This document shows, one piece after another, positions 15,303-22,036 of a stretch of 27,564 nucleotides of DNA. The number at the start of each line of letters is the position of its first letter. The stretch's first letter is position 1. A program made the translations under genes and the position numbers. Under the pieces are notes generated by a model, which was not told the DNA's origin, ran no database searches, and was given only the letters and a program-made list of their open reading frames with translations. This stretch comes from JAJPXI01 sp051867655 (lineage in GTDB: Bacteria > Bacillota > Clostridia > Oscillospirales > Oscillospiraceae), in NCBI GenBank assembly GCA_051867655.1, contig JBJDYV010000102.1, forward strand, positions 1 through 27,564, written 5' to 3'.

Positions 15303-15743
15303 ATGAATAAATATAAGATTTTGCGTGTTTTTCTGGCTGTTTTCGTGTCCACCCTCGATGTTTTTGAGAAGGCGGTTTGGGTTGACCTTTCCGCTGATCG
15401 TGACACTTTGGAAGAAGTTGCCGCTGACAAGGCTGCTGTTTTAACCGAGGCTACTAAGGCTCTTATTTGGGAGGCTATCGGTTGCGCCGCTCCTGATATA
15501 AAGGGGGCTTATGTCGAGGTTATGGTTGAGAACCTTGCTTTCGATGGTTACTACAAGGCAGCTGTTCTTCCGCCTGACGTTGCTTTCGATGGTTGGACAC
15601 CTGAACTCAGCGACATGGTGAATGAAAACAGCGGCCTGATAAAAAAAGACTTGACGGCAATGCTGACCGACATGACAACGGCCTACCTCGGTGGTGATAA
15701 CGGAAGGAGCGATCCACATTATGAGATACGTCGCCGCGACTAA
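15303..15743 (+). CDS. Unknown protein encoded upstream of and overlapping the transposase gene
   Basis: 146 aa, not recognised. GGAGG (15290-15294) lies eight bases before the ATG. The N-terminus is hydrophobic (ILRVFLAVFVSTLDVFEKAVWV, residues 6-27), followed by an acidic, Ala-rich helical part (DLSADRDTLEEVAADKAAVLTEATKALIWEAIG). The C-terminus ends basic (YEIRRRD). It overlaps the transposase start by 23 bases, suggesting translational coupling. An accessory transposition factor or a regulator of the transposase is possible, but nothing in the sequence proves either. Confidence 0.65.
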   Translation: MNKYKILRVFLAVFVSTLDVFEKAVWVDLSADRDTLEEVAADKAAVLTEATKALIWEAIGCAAPDIKGAYVEVMVENLAFDGYYKAAVLPPDVAFDGWTPELSDMVNENSGLIKKDLTAMLTDMTTAYLGGDNGRSDPHYEIRRRD

Positions 15744-17013
15744 GGCTGCCCTCGCTGATGCAATCCGCGAGACGGCGGAACAGCATAGCGATGGCAAGCA
15801 GTTCAGTCGTCAGCGTAAGCTGACGCTGGACACCATGCTCCGTTTGCTGATCGGCGCGGAGGGCGGCTCTCTGGCTAAAGTTCTTCGTGAGGCGGGGGTC
15901 GAGGCGACCCCCGCCGCCCTCTCCCAGCGTCGTTCTCAGATTGACCCCAGCGTATTCCGCGAGGTGTTTACGCGCTTCAATGCAGCCTGTACCGATAACG
16001 AAACATTTCATGGCTACCGTGTCCTTGCTGTGGACGGAACCGTGGTTAATATGCCCCGCAACCCAGATGCACCAAGTTTCATACAAAACGACAGTGCGCC
16101 TGCTGGCTACAACCAAATGTTTCTGGTTCCGTTGCTAGACCTTAGAAACTACTGTTATGTAGATGCCGAGGTGACTCCTGCCCCTCAGAAAGACGAAATC
16201 GGTTCCTTGATAACAATGCTTAACCGCAATGACTTCGACAGAAAAACCCTCATTATTGCTGATCGCGGTTATGAGAGCTACAACCTCATAGCACACCTGC
16301 TCAAGAAGCCAAACACGGACTTTCTAATCCGCGTGAAGCAAAATCGCTCTGCAATGCGTGAAGTAGCACGGTTACCCATGCTTGAACTGGACTGCCAGAT
16401 TTCATTTTCCATCTGTACCACTCAAAAAAATTCCGACAAGCAGAACAAAAACTACGTCTTTTTGCAAGTCCCTAAGAAGAGCAAGCCGGAATCAAAAACG
16501 CGCCGTGGGCGCTGGGATCACGATAACTATTTCCCGATGCGGTTTAGAATTTGCCGTTTTCAGCTTGATGCTGGGAACTATGAGACCATTGCGACATCGT
16601 TACCCCAATCCTTCACTTTAGAGGATATAAAGGCCCTTTACCACATGCGCTGGGGCATTGAGACCAGCTTCCGCGATCTCAAGTACACCGTTGGACTTGT
16701 TCATCTTCATGGAAAAAGCGACCAGTTTGTTGAGCAAGAGATATACGCGGCCTTAACCGCTTTTAACTTCGCCAGCCGGATTGTCCGCGAGGTCGTGATC
16801 CAGCAACCGAAAGATGGCGTATATGCTTATCGCGTGAACTTCAAAAACGCTGTGGCGCTTGTGAAAGAGCATATTCGCAACCCGGAATTAGACAACGATA
16901 CACTTGTCCGGGAGATTGCAAAACACACTATTCCGATTAGACCGGGGCGGCAGGATCGCCGCAATCTCAAAGTCAAAGGCTTTGTGGGCTTTACCTATCG
17001 AATTGCAGCCTAA
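15721..17013 (+). CDS. IS4-family DDE transposase
   Basis: 430 aa, apparently complete. The catalytic triad is present: Asp105 in LAVDGTVVN, Asp181 in LIIADRGYESYN, and Glu314 within a perfect Y-(2)-R-(3)-E-(6)-K signature (Y307, R310, E314, K321; YHMRWGIETSFRDLK) that defines the IS4 group. A large insertion of mostly beta structure lies between the second Asp and the Glu, as expected for this family. The ATG at 15721 is preceded by GGAAGGAG 11 bases upstream; a GTG at 15691 in the same frame is less likely. It catalyses cut-and-paste movement by binding the terminal repeats at 14858 and 21072. Confidence 0.95.
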   Translation: MRYVAATKAALADAIRETAEQHSDGKQFSRQRKLTLDTMLRLLIGAEGGSLAKVLREAGVEATPAALSQRRSQIDPSVFREVFTRFNAACTDNETFHGYRVLAVDGTVVNMPRNPDAPSFIQNDSAPAGYNQMFLVPLLDLRNYCYVDAEVTPAPQKDEIGSLITMLNRNDFDRKTLIIADRGYESYNLIAHLLKKPNTDFLIRVKQNRSAMREVARLPMLELDCQISFSICTTQKNSDKQNKNYVFLQVPKKSKPESKTRRGRWDHDNYFPMRFRICRFQLDAGNYETIATSLPQSFTLEDIKALYHMRWGIETSFRDLKYTVGLVHLHGKSDQFVEQEIYAALTAFNFASRIVREVVIQQPKDGVYAYRVNFKNAVALVKEHIRNPELDNDTLVREIAKHTIPIRPGRQDRRNLKVKGFVGFTYRIAA

Positions 17014-17024
17014 CCCGAAAAAAG

Positions 17025-17058
17025 ACAGGGGGCGCTTCCAGACGGAAGTGCCCCCTGT
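17025..17058 (+). terminator. Terminator after the transposase gene
   Basis: A 15-bp stem, ACAGGGGGCGCTTCC (17025-17039) with 17044-17058 (one G-T pair) and a four-base loop, followed by TGGCATTTATTTTTT, 11 bases past the transposase stop. Confidence 0.8.
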
Positions 17059-17061
17059 TGG

Positions 17062-17123
17062 CATTTATTTTTTGAAAACCCTGTTTTTGGCGTTCAAAAG
17101 GGGCTATTTTCAAAAAATAAATG
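17062..17123. repeat. 17-bp perfect inverted repeat behind the transposase
   Basis: CATTTATTTTTTGAAAA (17062-17078) and its exact complement (17107-17123) enclose 28 bases that include a further CCC/GGG pairing. It directly follows the transposase terminator. Confidence 0.8.
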
Positions 17124-17570
17124 TGTGCCCTATCTCAATAGACCAGAAAAGCCACCGAAATAGTGGAACGCCTGTCAGCCGATTTCAACAAGTATTGCAA
17201 ATCTGGCAGAAAAGAGCCTGTCTCCCTGCAAAACTGAATAGGAATGTCAATCGCAGTTTTTGAGCAAAGAATCAACTAGCCGGACAGATGCAGTAAAAAT
17301 AGAGGTTGTGAGTTTTTAAGGGGTGGGCATTTTTTGAAAAATCAGCCGCTCCGGTGTCCGTTAACTTAAGGAAATCGTAGAACTATCAACTAGCTGGCAA
17401 AAAGTATTAGAAATTAGCGCTGTTTACAAAAAATCGCGATAGCGCACCTCTTTTCAAACTTCGCAATAACTTGCGAAAAAAATAATTTTTTTGAGAAACT
17501 ATATTGAATTTTGTCGCAGATTGGAATATCATAAAATTGTCCATTTAACTTCCAGTATGAGGTTTATATT
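17124..17570. other. Gene-free spacer between transposase and cargo, with end-like motifs
   Basis: I see no protein gene here. Features are: AATGTCAAT at 17243-17251 and TGTCCGTTAACTTAAG at 17355-17370, both like the element's terminal repeats (the second shares TTAACTTAAG with the right end, read inward). A 13-bp direct repeat ATCAACTAGCYGG occurs at 17271-17283 and 17385-17397. A 7-bp hairpin TTCGCAA/TTGCGAA (17460-17477) lies 94 bases before the cargo HTH gene and could be its operator. The cargo promoter probably lies in 17480-17560, but no convincing -35/-10 pair was found. Confidence 0.5.
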
Positions 17571-17786
17571 ATGAAAATCAGCTACAAGAAATTGTGGATC
17601 ACGCTGATCGAGCGGGATATTAGTCCTGCCACGCTCCGCAAAGACTTGAATATTGCTACCGGAACAATGACAAAGATGCGCCGGAATGAGGAAGTGGCAC
17701 TGTCTGTCCTGTTGCGGATATGCGAGTATCTGGATTGCAATATTGGCGATATTTGCGATGCTGTAAGAGTAACTGAAGAAATGTAA
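17571..17786 (+). CDS. Small XRE-type helix-turn-helix regulator
   Basis: 71 aa that is almost entirely a Cro/C1-type HTH domain: KLWITLIERDISPATLRKDLNIATGTMTKMRRNEEVALSVLLRICEYLDCNIGDI. The pattern, with TGTMTKMRRNEEV as recognition helix and LRICEYLDCNIGDI at the end, matches the short YozG-like XRE proteins of Firmicutes. GAGG lies eight bases before the ATG. It is the first cargo gene and probably controls the cassette behind it. Confidence 0.85.
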   Translation: MKISYKKLWITLIERDISPATLRKDLNIATGTMTKMRRNEEVALSVLLRICEYLDCNIGDICDAVRVTEEM

Positions 17787-17811
17787 ATAATGTTTGTGGA
17801 GGAATAATAAA

Positions 17812-18033
17812 ATGAAGAATATTCTGGAATTATTTGGTTCGGAAAGCAGCAAACCCAGTATTACGAAAAAAACTGGGATTTTAACGAAACCGGGAGATAG
17901 ATTGGAAGCATATATCACAAAGTCTGGAAGAAATGTGCTAAAAGTACAAAAAGACAACGGAAATTCCAAATATAGTATAACTCAATACCCAACTGGGACT
18001 ATTGTTGAAACAAAAGTGACAAAAAAGAAATGA
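17812..18033 (+). CDS. Unknown 73-aa basic protein
   Basis: Not recognised. GGAGG lies nine bases before the ATG. The sequence is Lys/Ser/Thr-rich (KKTGILTKPGDRLEAYITKSGRNVLKVQ) and looks like a small all-beta domain: repeated strand-turn patterns ending KYSITQYPTGTIVETKVTKKK. It has no membrane segment and no cysteine. Its place between the HTH and the zinc-ribbon gene in the same direction makes it part of the cargo operon. Confidence 0.65.
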   Translation: MKNILELFGSESSKPSITKKTGILTKPGDRLEAYITKSGRNVLKVQKDNGNSKYSITQYPTGTIVETKVTKKK

Positions 18034-18082
18034 TTTTGATAAGGCTGTTGCAGGGATTTTCGATTGAAGGAGTGAACTTACT

Positions 18083-18988
18083 ATGGCATTTTGCGTTAAC
18101 TGCGGGCATGAAGTTCCAGACGGCGCAAAATTCTGTGCAAACTGCGGTGCGGCGGTAAATAGTGCAAATTCCGGTGCGCAAAGAAAAACAGTCTATGAGG
18201 GTGAAATGCACAAGTGCCCTAATTGTGGCGAAGTTCTCAATTCTTTTGTATCTGTATGTCCAGCGTGCGGATATGAACTAAGAGGAACAAAAGCATCGAA
18301 TTCTGTTCATGAGTTTGCGCTAAGATTAGAGAGGGCGCAATCAGAGGAACAAAGAATTACGCTTATTCGCAATTTCCCTATTCCCAATACAAAAGAAGAT
18401 ATATTCGAGTTTATGATTCTTGCATCAACCAATATTTCTGGAGAATATCAAAAGATTGTTTTCGATGCGTGGTTGGCTAAGTTTGAGCAGAGCTATAAAA
18501 AAGCAAAGCTGGTTTTTAGCAATGATTCTGATTTTGTCAAGTTTCAAAGCATATACGAACAGACCAACAAACAGATTAGCAAAGAGAAAAACATCCGTAC
18601 CGCTAAGACCATAGGCAATACTATTTCCAAATCCGCGCCCGCTTTACCTCGAATTGCTGTGTCTATTGGCTGGCTTATAAGTATCTTTGTTTTGATCCCA
18701 CTATGTGGAAGTAATCTTGATGTTGCTGGAACTAACTCCTATCAATTATTGCTGATAGTCGATTTTATTGCGGGCGCAATCGTATTGCCGTGGATTATTA
18801 GAGGAAAATCAAGTATTCCAGCTCTAATTACAGCGGTTGGTTTGATGATAAGCATAGTTGTGTTAATTCCTTTGTGTGGAAAAAACTTGGATGTCGCCGG
18901 CACAAATGCTTATCAATTAATTTTGATTATTGATATTGTTGCGAGTGTTGTAATTTTTGTTCGGGCCTTTAAAAAGAGAAAAGGATAA
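18083..18988 (+). CDS. Double zinc-ribbon membrane protein with duplicated TM hairpin
   Basis: 301 aa. Two zinc ribbons open the protein: C4/C7/C18/C21 (CVNCGHEVPDGAKFCANCG) and C45/C48/C59/C62 (CPNCGE, CPACGYEL). A soluble helical domain follows (about 73-180). The C-terminus has four hydrophobic helices made of a duplicated unit: SIFVLIPLCGSNLDVAGTNS (from about 200) and SIVVLIPLCGKNLDVAGTNA (from about 257), each followed by a YQLLLIVD-like helix, with a period of 57 residues. This architecture recalls B. subtilis YdjG/YdjH-type membrane proteins. GAAGGAG precedes the ATG. The zinc ribbons should face the cytosol, probably contacting the SPFH protein encoded next. Confidence 0.82.
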   Translation: MAFCVNCGHEVPDGAKFCANCGAAVNSANSGAQRKTVYEGEMHKCPNCGEVLNSFVSVCPACGYELRGTKASNSVHEFALRLERAQSEEQRITLIRNFPIPNTKEDIFEFMILASTNISGEYQKIVFDAWLAKFEQSYKKAKLVFSNDSDFVKFQSIYEQTNKQISKEKNIRTAKTIGNTISKSAPALPRIAVSIGWLISIFVLIPLCGSNLDVAGTNSYQLLLIVDFIAGAIVLPWIIRGKSSIPALITAVGLMISIVVLIPLCGKNLDVAGTNAYQLILIIDIVASVVIFVRAFKKRKG

Positions 18989-19009
18989 ATCTGCATAGGA
19001 GGATATTTC

Positions 19010-20368
19010 ATGAGTTTATTTGGTAAAAAAACCGGCGGATTCATGGACGAAATCCGCTGTGACGAACCGAATTATTTGATTTGGAAATGGCATCCTGCCG
19101 ACTCTCAGAAAGGCACGAACAACCGGGAAAATGCTATCCGGTGGGGATCTTCTCTGCGCGTAAAAGACGGCGAAGTAGCAGTATTTGTCTATAAGCAGAA
19201 AGACGGCACTATGCAGGATTTCATTGTTGGCCCATTCGACCAGATCATCGAAACCGCAAACTTCCCTGTATTGGCAAGCATCGTCGGCTTGGCCTATGAT
19301 GGCGGCACTCCGTTCCAAGCAGAGGTTTACTTCATCAATCTGGCGCGAATTATCCAAGTGAAGTTTGGCGTACCGTTCTTTGATGTTTATGACCCGAGAT
19401 TTGCCGATTTTGGCGTTCCTGTTGCTGTCAGAGGTACGGTCAGCTTCCAGATTTCCGACTATCGGGAGTTCATCAAGCTACATAGGCTCAACAGCTTCAA
19501 CTTGGAGGATTTCCAGAAGCAAATCCGCGATGCGGCATGCCGCTATGTCAAAGATGCTGTCGCTAACGCACCTGCCGCCAACAACATCCCCGTTGTCCAG
19601 ATTGAAAGCAAGACGGCGCAGATCAACGATGCCGTAGAGTACGATATTAGCGAACGTCTGAAAGAGGACTTTGGCGTCACGGTTTCCGGCGTTGATATTG
19701 GTGCGATTGAGATTGACAAATCCAGCGATGGATATGCTCAGCTTATGGCGATTACACAGCAAGCCACCGCCGCAACTGTGCAGGCACAGACCGCCGCTAA
19801 TATTAAGAATATCCATGATAAGCAGCGGATTGAAGCCGAGAACTACGAAGAAACGCTCCGTATTCAGCGTGAAGAAGCGCAGTATGCCCAGCATAAGCAG
19901 ACGCAGAGCGCCCACTTTACGGCATTCCAAGTGGAAAAACAAGCGGAAGTCGGCGTAGCTGGTGCGGAAGCACTGGGCCAAATGGGCGCAAACGGCGCTG
20001 GAACGGTTGATTTCGGCAGTGGTGGAACTGGCTTTAATCCCGCCGCTATGATGGCTGGCATGGCCGTTGGCGGCGCTATAGGTCAGAATATAGCTGGCAC
20101 GATGAATAACATGATGTCTGGCATGAACCAGCCGACAGGAACTACACCGCCGCCCGTTCCTGTTGTCGCGTACCATATCGCCGTGAACGGTCAGGCAACA
20201 GGGCCGTTTGACCTTGCCGTATTGAAGCAGATGGCCGTTTCTGGACAGCTTACGGCCAGCAGCTTGGTCTGGAAAGCTGGAATGAGCGAATGGGCCAAAG
20301 CAGAAACGGTTGACGAGTTAAACACTCTGTTTGCAAACGCAATGCCGCCTATTCCCCCTACTGAATGA
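19010..20368 (+). CDS. SPFH-domain (YdjI/virion-core-like) protein with C-terminal GYF_2-like domain
   Basis: 452 aa. Residues 1-45 carry the DEIRCDEPNYLIWKWHP opening typical of the SPFH/YdjI group, followed by the SPFH (stomatin/flotillin-like) core to about 245 (EVAVFVYKQKDGTMQDFIVGP, then FGVPVAVRGTVSFQISDYREF and LKEDFGVTVSGVDIGAIEI). A charged coiled coil lies at about 245-315, a Gly/Met-rich segment at 316-372 and a Pro linker at 379-385. The end is a GYF_2-like domain (388-442) with YHIAVNGQATGPFDLAVLKQM and LVWKAGMSEWAKA. No transmembrane helix is obvious. SPFH proteins assemble on membranes in response to stress. AGGAGG precedes the ATG, 21 bases after the zinc-ribbon gene. Confidence 0.88.
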   Translation: MSLFGKKTGGFMDEIRCDEPNYLIWKWHPADSQKGTNNRENAIRWGSSLRVKDGEVAVFVYKQKDGTMQDFIVGPFDQIIETANFPVLASIVGLAYDGGTPFQAEVYFINLARIIQVKFGVPFFDVYDPRFADFGVPVAVRGTVSFQISDYREFIKLHRLNSFNLEDFQKQIRDAACRYVKDAVANAPAANNIPVVQIESKTAQINDAVEYDISERLKEDFGVTVSGVDIGAIEIDKSSDGYAQLMAITQQATAATVQAQTAANIKNIHDKQRIEAENYEETLRIQREEAQYAQHKQTQSAHFTAFQVEKQAEVGVAGAEALGQMGANGAGTVDFGSGGTGFNPAAMMAGMAVGGAIGQNIAGTMNNMMSGMNQPTGTTPPPVPVVAYHIAVNGQATGPFDLAVLKQMAVSGQLTASSLVWKAGMSEWAKAETVDELNTLFANAMPPIPPTE

Positions 20369-20377
20369 GGGAATTCT

Positions 20378-20938
20378 ATGAAAGTTAAATCATTGAAATG
20401 CCCCGAATGTAGAGCGAACCTTGAAATCGAAGATGATCGCACATCTTGTTATTGTCAGTACTGCGGATGTAAAATCATTCTTGATGATGAAAAACAAGAG
20501 TACACCATCAACAAAAACATCAATGTAAACAAGAACATCCACAAGAGATATACTGATGATGCGGATGTAATCCGTGCCAAAAACGAAGCAAGTAAAGACA
20601 GCAGAGATTTCAAACAAATGCTCATTCTTTTGGGATTTATGATGCTGATTCCCATCAGCATTTTCCTTGGTTTGCATATCAATAAAACAATTGCACAATA
20701 TGAAGGAAAAATCAGCGCCGGCTATTACAAGGACTTAGTTGGCAAGGATTATGAAACGGTCGCGGCTCATTTTGAAGCTGCGGGGTTTACTAATATCGAA
20801 CTGATTGATTTGGATGATTCGGGTCTTGCGTTTTGGAATGAAGGAAAGGTAGATACCATTTCAGTTGGCGGCGATACAGATTTTGAGAGCGTAGACTGGT
20901 TTTATCCAGACACAAAAGTAGTTATTTCGTACCATTGA
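20378..20938 (+). CDS. Zinc-ribbon, single-TM protein with PASTA-like C-terminus
   Basis: 186 aa. A TFIIB-type zinc ribbon opens it (C8/C11 and C26/C29; LKCPECRANLEIED, CQYCGCKIIL). An Asn/Lys-rich linker (NKNINVNKNIHKR) and one membrane helix (about 80-99, MLILLGFMMLIPISIFLGLH) follow. The outside part (about 117-186) resembles a PASTA domain: YKDLVGKDYETVAAHFEAAGFTNIELIDL, then DTISVGGDTDFESVDWFYPDTKVVISYH. The ribbon would be cytosolic and the PASTA-like domain outside, where such domains contact cell wall fragments. GAGGG precedes the ATG, nine bases after the SPFH gene. It is the last cargo gene. Confidence 0.82.
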   Translation: MKVKSLKCPECRANLEIEDDRTSCYCQYCGCKIILDDEKQEYTINKNINVNKNIHKRYTDDADVIRAKNEASKDSRDFKQMLILLGFMMLIPISIFLGLHINKTIAQYEGKISAGYYKDLVGKDYETVAAHFEAAGFTNIELIDLDDSGLAFWNEGKVDTISVGGDTDFESVDWFYPDTKVVISYH

Positions 20939-20988
20939 AACTTTCCTTTTCGGAAATTCTCCTGGTTCCGCCAACTGAATAATGAAGA

Positions 20989-21038
20989 AAAAAGCACCCA
21001 CCCTGATTTCCAAGAGGAAAAGGGGGTGGGTGCTTTTT
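20989..21038. terminator. Bidirectional terminator at the right end of the element
   Basis: A 15-bp perfect stem, AAAAAGCACCCACCC (20989-21003) with 21024-21038, and T-runs on both strands. It ends the cargo operon and blocks transcription entering the element from the right. Confidence 0.88.
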
Positions 21039-21053
21039 GTTAGACGCTCAAAT

Positions 21054-21072
21054 GCTTAAGTTAATGACATTG
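21054..21072 (-). repeat. Right terminal inverted repeat of the element
   Basis: Read inward it is CAATGTCATTAACTTAAGC, matching the left end at 16 of 19 positions. Confidence 0.9.
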
Positions 21073-21082
21073 GGTATGCCCG
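21073..21082 (+). repeat. Target site duplication, right copy
   Basis: GGTATGCCCG, identical to 14848-14857. The following CCGGGCTTTT (21083-21092) is the right arm of the split terminator; the left arm is at 14836-14847. Confidence 0.9.
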
Positions 21083-21244
21083 CCGGGCTTTTCTGAGACT
21101 GTTAAAAAAGTCTTTCGGACTTTTCCGACAAAAGAATGCAGCCCGCCGCAGCAATCATCGGGCGTTGCGCTGCTTTTCTTTCATTCTATGTCTGACAGAG
21201 CATTTAAAAATATTGAAGCTGGTATAATTCCCGAATTCACACCA

Positions 21245-21424
21245 TCATTTCTCTGTTTCCGCGTCTGAATCAGAATCCCTGCGTGTCTGACTTTCGGCCT
21301 GTTTCGCCTGTTTTTCCTTTTGGAATTGTGCAAAAAATTTTTCTCCGATCATGCATGTGAGCCGATCCGCCGTGCAAGCATTGCGGCAGCCGGGGCATTC
21401 AAAAAAATCCGGGTCGTACATCAT
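21245..21424 (-). CDS. Small four-cysteine protein
   Basis: 59 aa, not recognised. It begins MMYDPDFFECPGCRNACTAD, has four Cys (C10, C13, C17, C24; CPGC-x3-C-x6-C) that could bind a metal, then a charged tail (QFQKEKQAKQAESQTRRDSDSDAETEK). AGAAGGA lies seven bases before the ATG and a good promoter stands upstream, so I consider it real. Its transcript runs toward the element, whose insertion split the terminator lying about 150 bases downstream. Confidence 0.6.
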   Translation of the reverse strand: MMYDPDFFECPGCRNACTADRLTCMIGEKFFAQFQKEKQAKQAESQTRRDSDSDAETEK

Positions 21425-21475
21425 TCATCGTTCCTTCTCTGTTGAAATGCGCTTTCAAGACATCTTCATTTATAA

Positions 21476-21504
21476 AATATATCAAGAATTGCAATCTATT
21501 GCAA
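21476..21504 (-). promoter_or_regulatory. SigA-type promoter of the four-cysteine gene
   Basis: On the minus strand TTGCAA (21499-21504), a 17-base spacer and TATATT (21476-21481), 52 bases before the start codon. Confidence 0.55.
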
Positions 21505-21570
21505 CTGCTGTTTTTTATTTTGTGAAGTTGTTCTTGATCCGCTTTCCGGAAAAAAATTTTTGACAAGCTG

Positions 21571-21600
21571 AAGCCCGGCGGTATGCCCGCCGGGCTTTTC
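21571..21600. terminator. Terminator downstream of the eut operon
   Basis: Stem AAGCCCGGCGG (21571-21581) with 21587-21597 and loop TATGC, next to the eutQ stop. Its core, GCCCGGCGGTATGCCCGCC, is identical to the restored terminator into which the mobile element inserted. Confidence 0.75.
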
Positions 21601-21601
21601 T

Positions 21602-22036
21602 TTACCCCTGATTTTGCCAATCCGCCGGGTAGACGAAATACAGGAACCGCGCCCGCCCGGTAACGGAAAACTGGATGGACGACCCCTTGGGAATATAGAT
21701 GACCTCCCCCGGTTCGGCGGTGACGCGCTCCCCGCCAATGAGGATGGACAACTCGCCCTCGATGACATAGTCCATCTCATCGTAGTTCAGCTTCCAGGGG
21801 AAGGTGGTGTCCTCCATCTCCATCAGCCCCGCGCCCAGGCGGGGTGACTGCTCCAAAGTAAACAGGTCGTGGGTGTACACCCGGTCGTTCGGGTTTCCCG
21901 TGTCCATGCGGTCGGCCTCGGTGGCGCGCAGGGCGGGGACGGCCACTTTCCGCACGCCCCGCGCCGCGCTGCACTTACAGCCCAGTTTTTCCAGCAGCAC
22001 CTGGCGCACCAGGGCCTCCAATTCGGTCTTATCCAC
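21602..22036 (-). CDS. eutQ: EutQ-type cupin protein
   Basis: 144 aa. The N-terminal helix (LEALVRQVLLEKLG) is followed by a small-barrel cupin: GLMEMEDTTFPWKLNYDEMDYVIEGELSILIGGERV and EPGEVIYIPKGSSIQFSVTG, the EutQ family pattern. EutQ belongs to ethanolamine microcompartments; in Salmonella it has been reported to have acetate kinase activity. The short N-terminal helix resembles microcompartment targeting peptides. The GTG start at 22036 follows AAAGGA by eight bases and overlaps the eutH stop by eight bases, so the two are translationally coupled. It is the last gene of the operon. Confidence 0.85.
   Translation of the reverse strand: MDKTELEALVRQVLLEKLGCKCSAARGVRKVAVPALRATEADRMDTGNPNDRVYTHDLFTLEQSPRLGAGLMEMEDTTFPWKLNYDEMDYVIEGELSILIGGERVTAEPGEVIYIPKGSSIQFSVTGRARFLYFVYPADWQNQG

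Larger units (their letters stand above)
14858..21072 (+). mobile_element. 6.2-kb IS4-family transposon with cargo genes
   Basis: The limits are read from the sequence: 19-bp terminal inverted repeats at 14858-14876 and 21054-21072 (16 of 19 matching, both starting CAATGTCA when read inward) and an exact 10-bp duplication outside them. IS4-family elements typically make duplications of about 9-12 bp, which fits the encoded DDE transposase. Plain IS4 elements are usually below about 2 kb; this one adds roughly 3.5 kb of passenger genes, the arrangement ISfinder calls a transporter IS. Strong hairpins lie just inside both ends (14883-14911 and 20989-21038) and would block transcription entering from outside. 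The cargo is visibly AT-richer than the flanking chromosome, indicating a foreign origin. The transposase is intact, so the element may be active. Confidence 0.9.

Noticed and set aside
21083..21244. Possible gene between element and four-cysteine gene
   Set aside because: Only a short hairpin (AAAAGTC/GACTTTT near 21105-21123) and no frame with a ribosome site.
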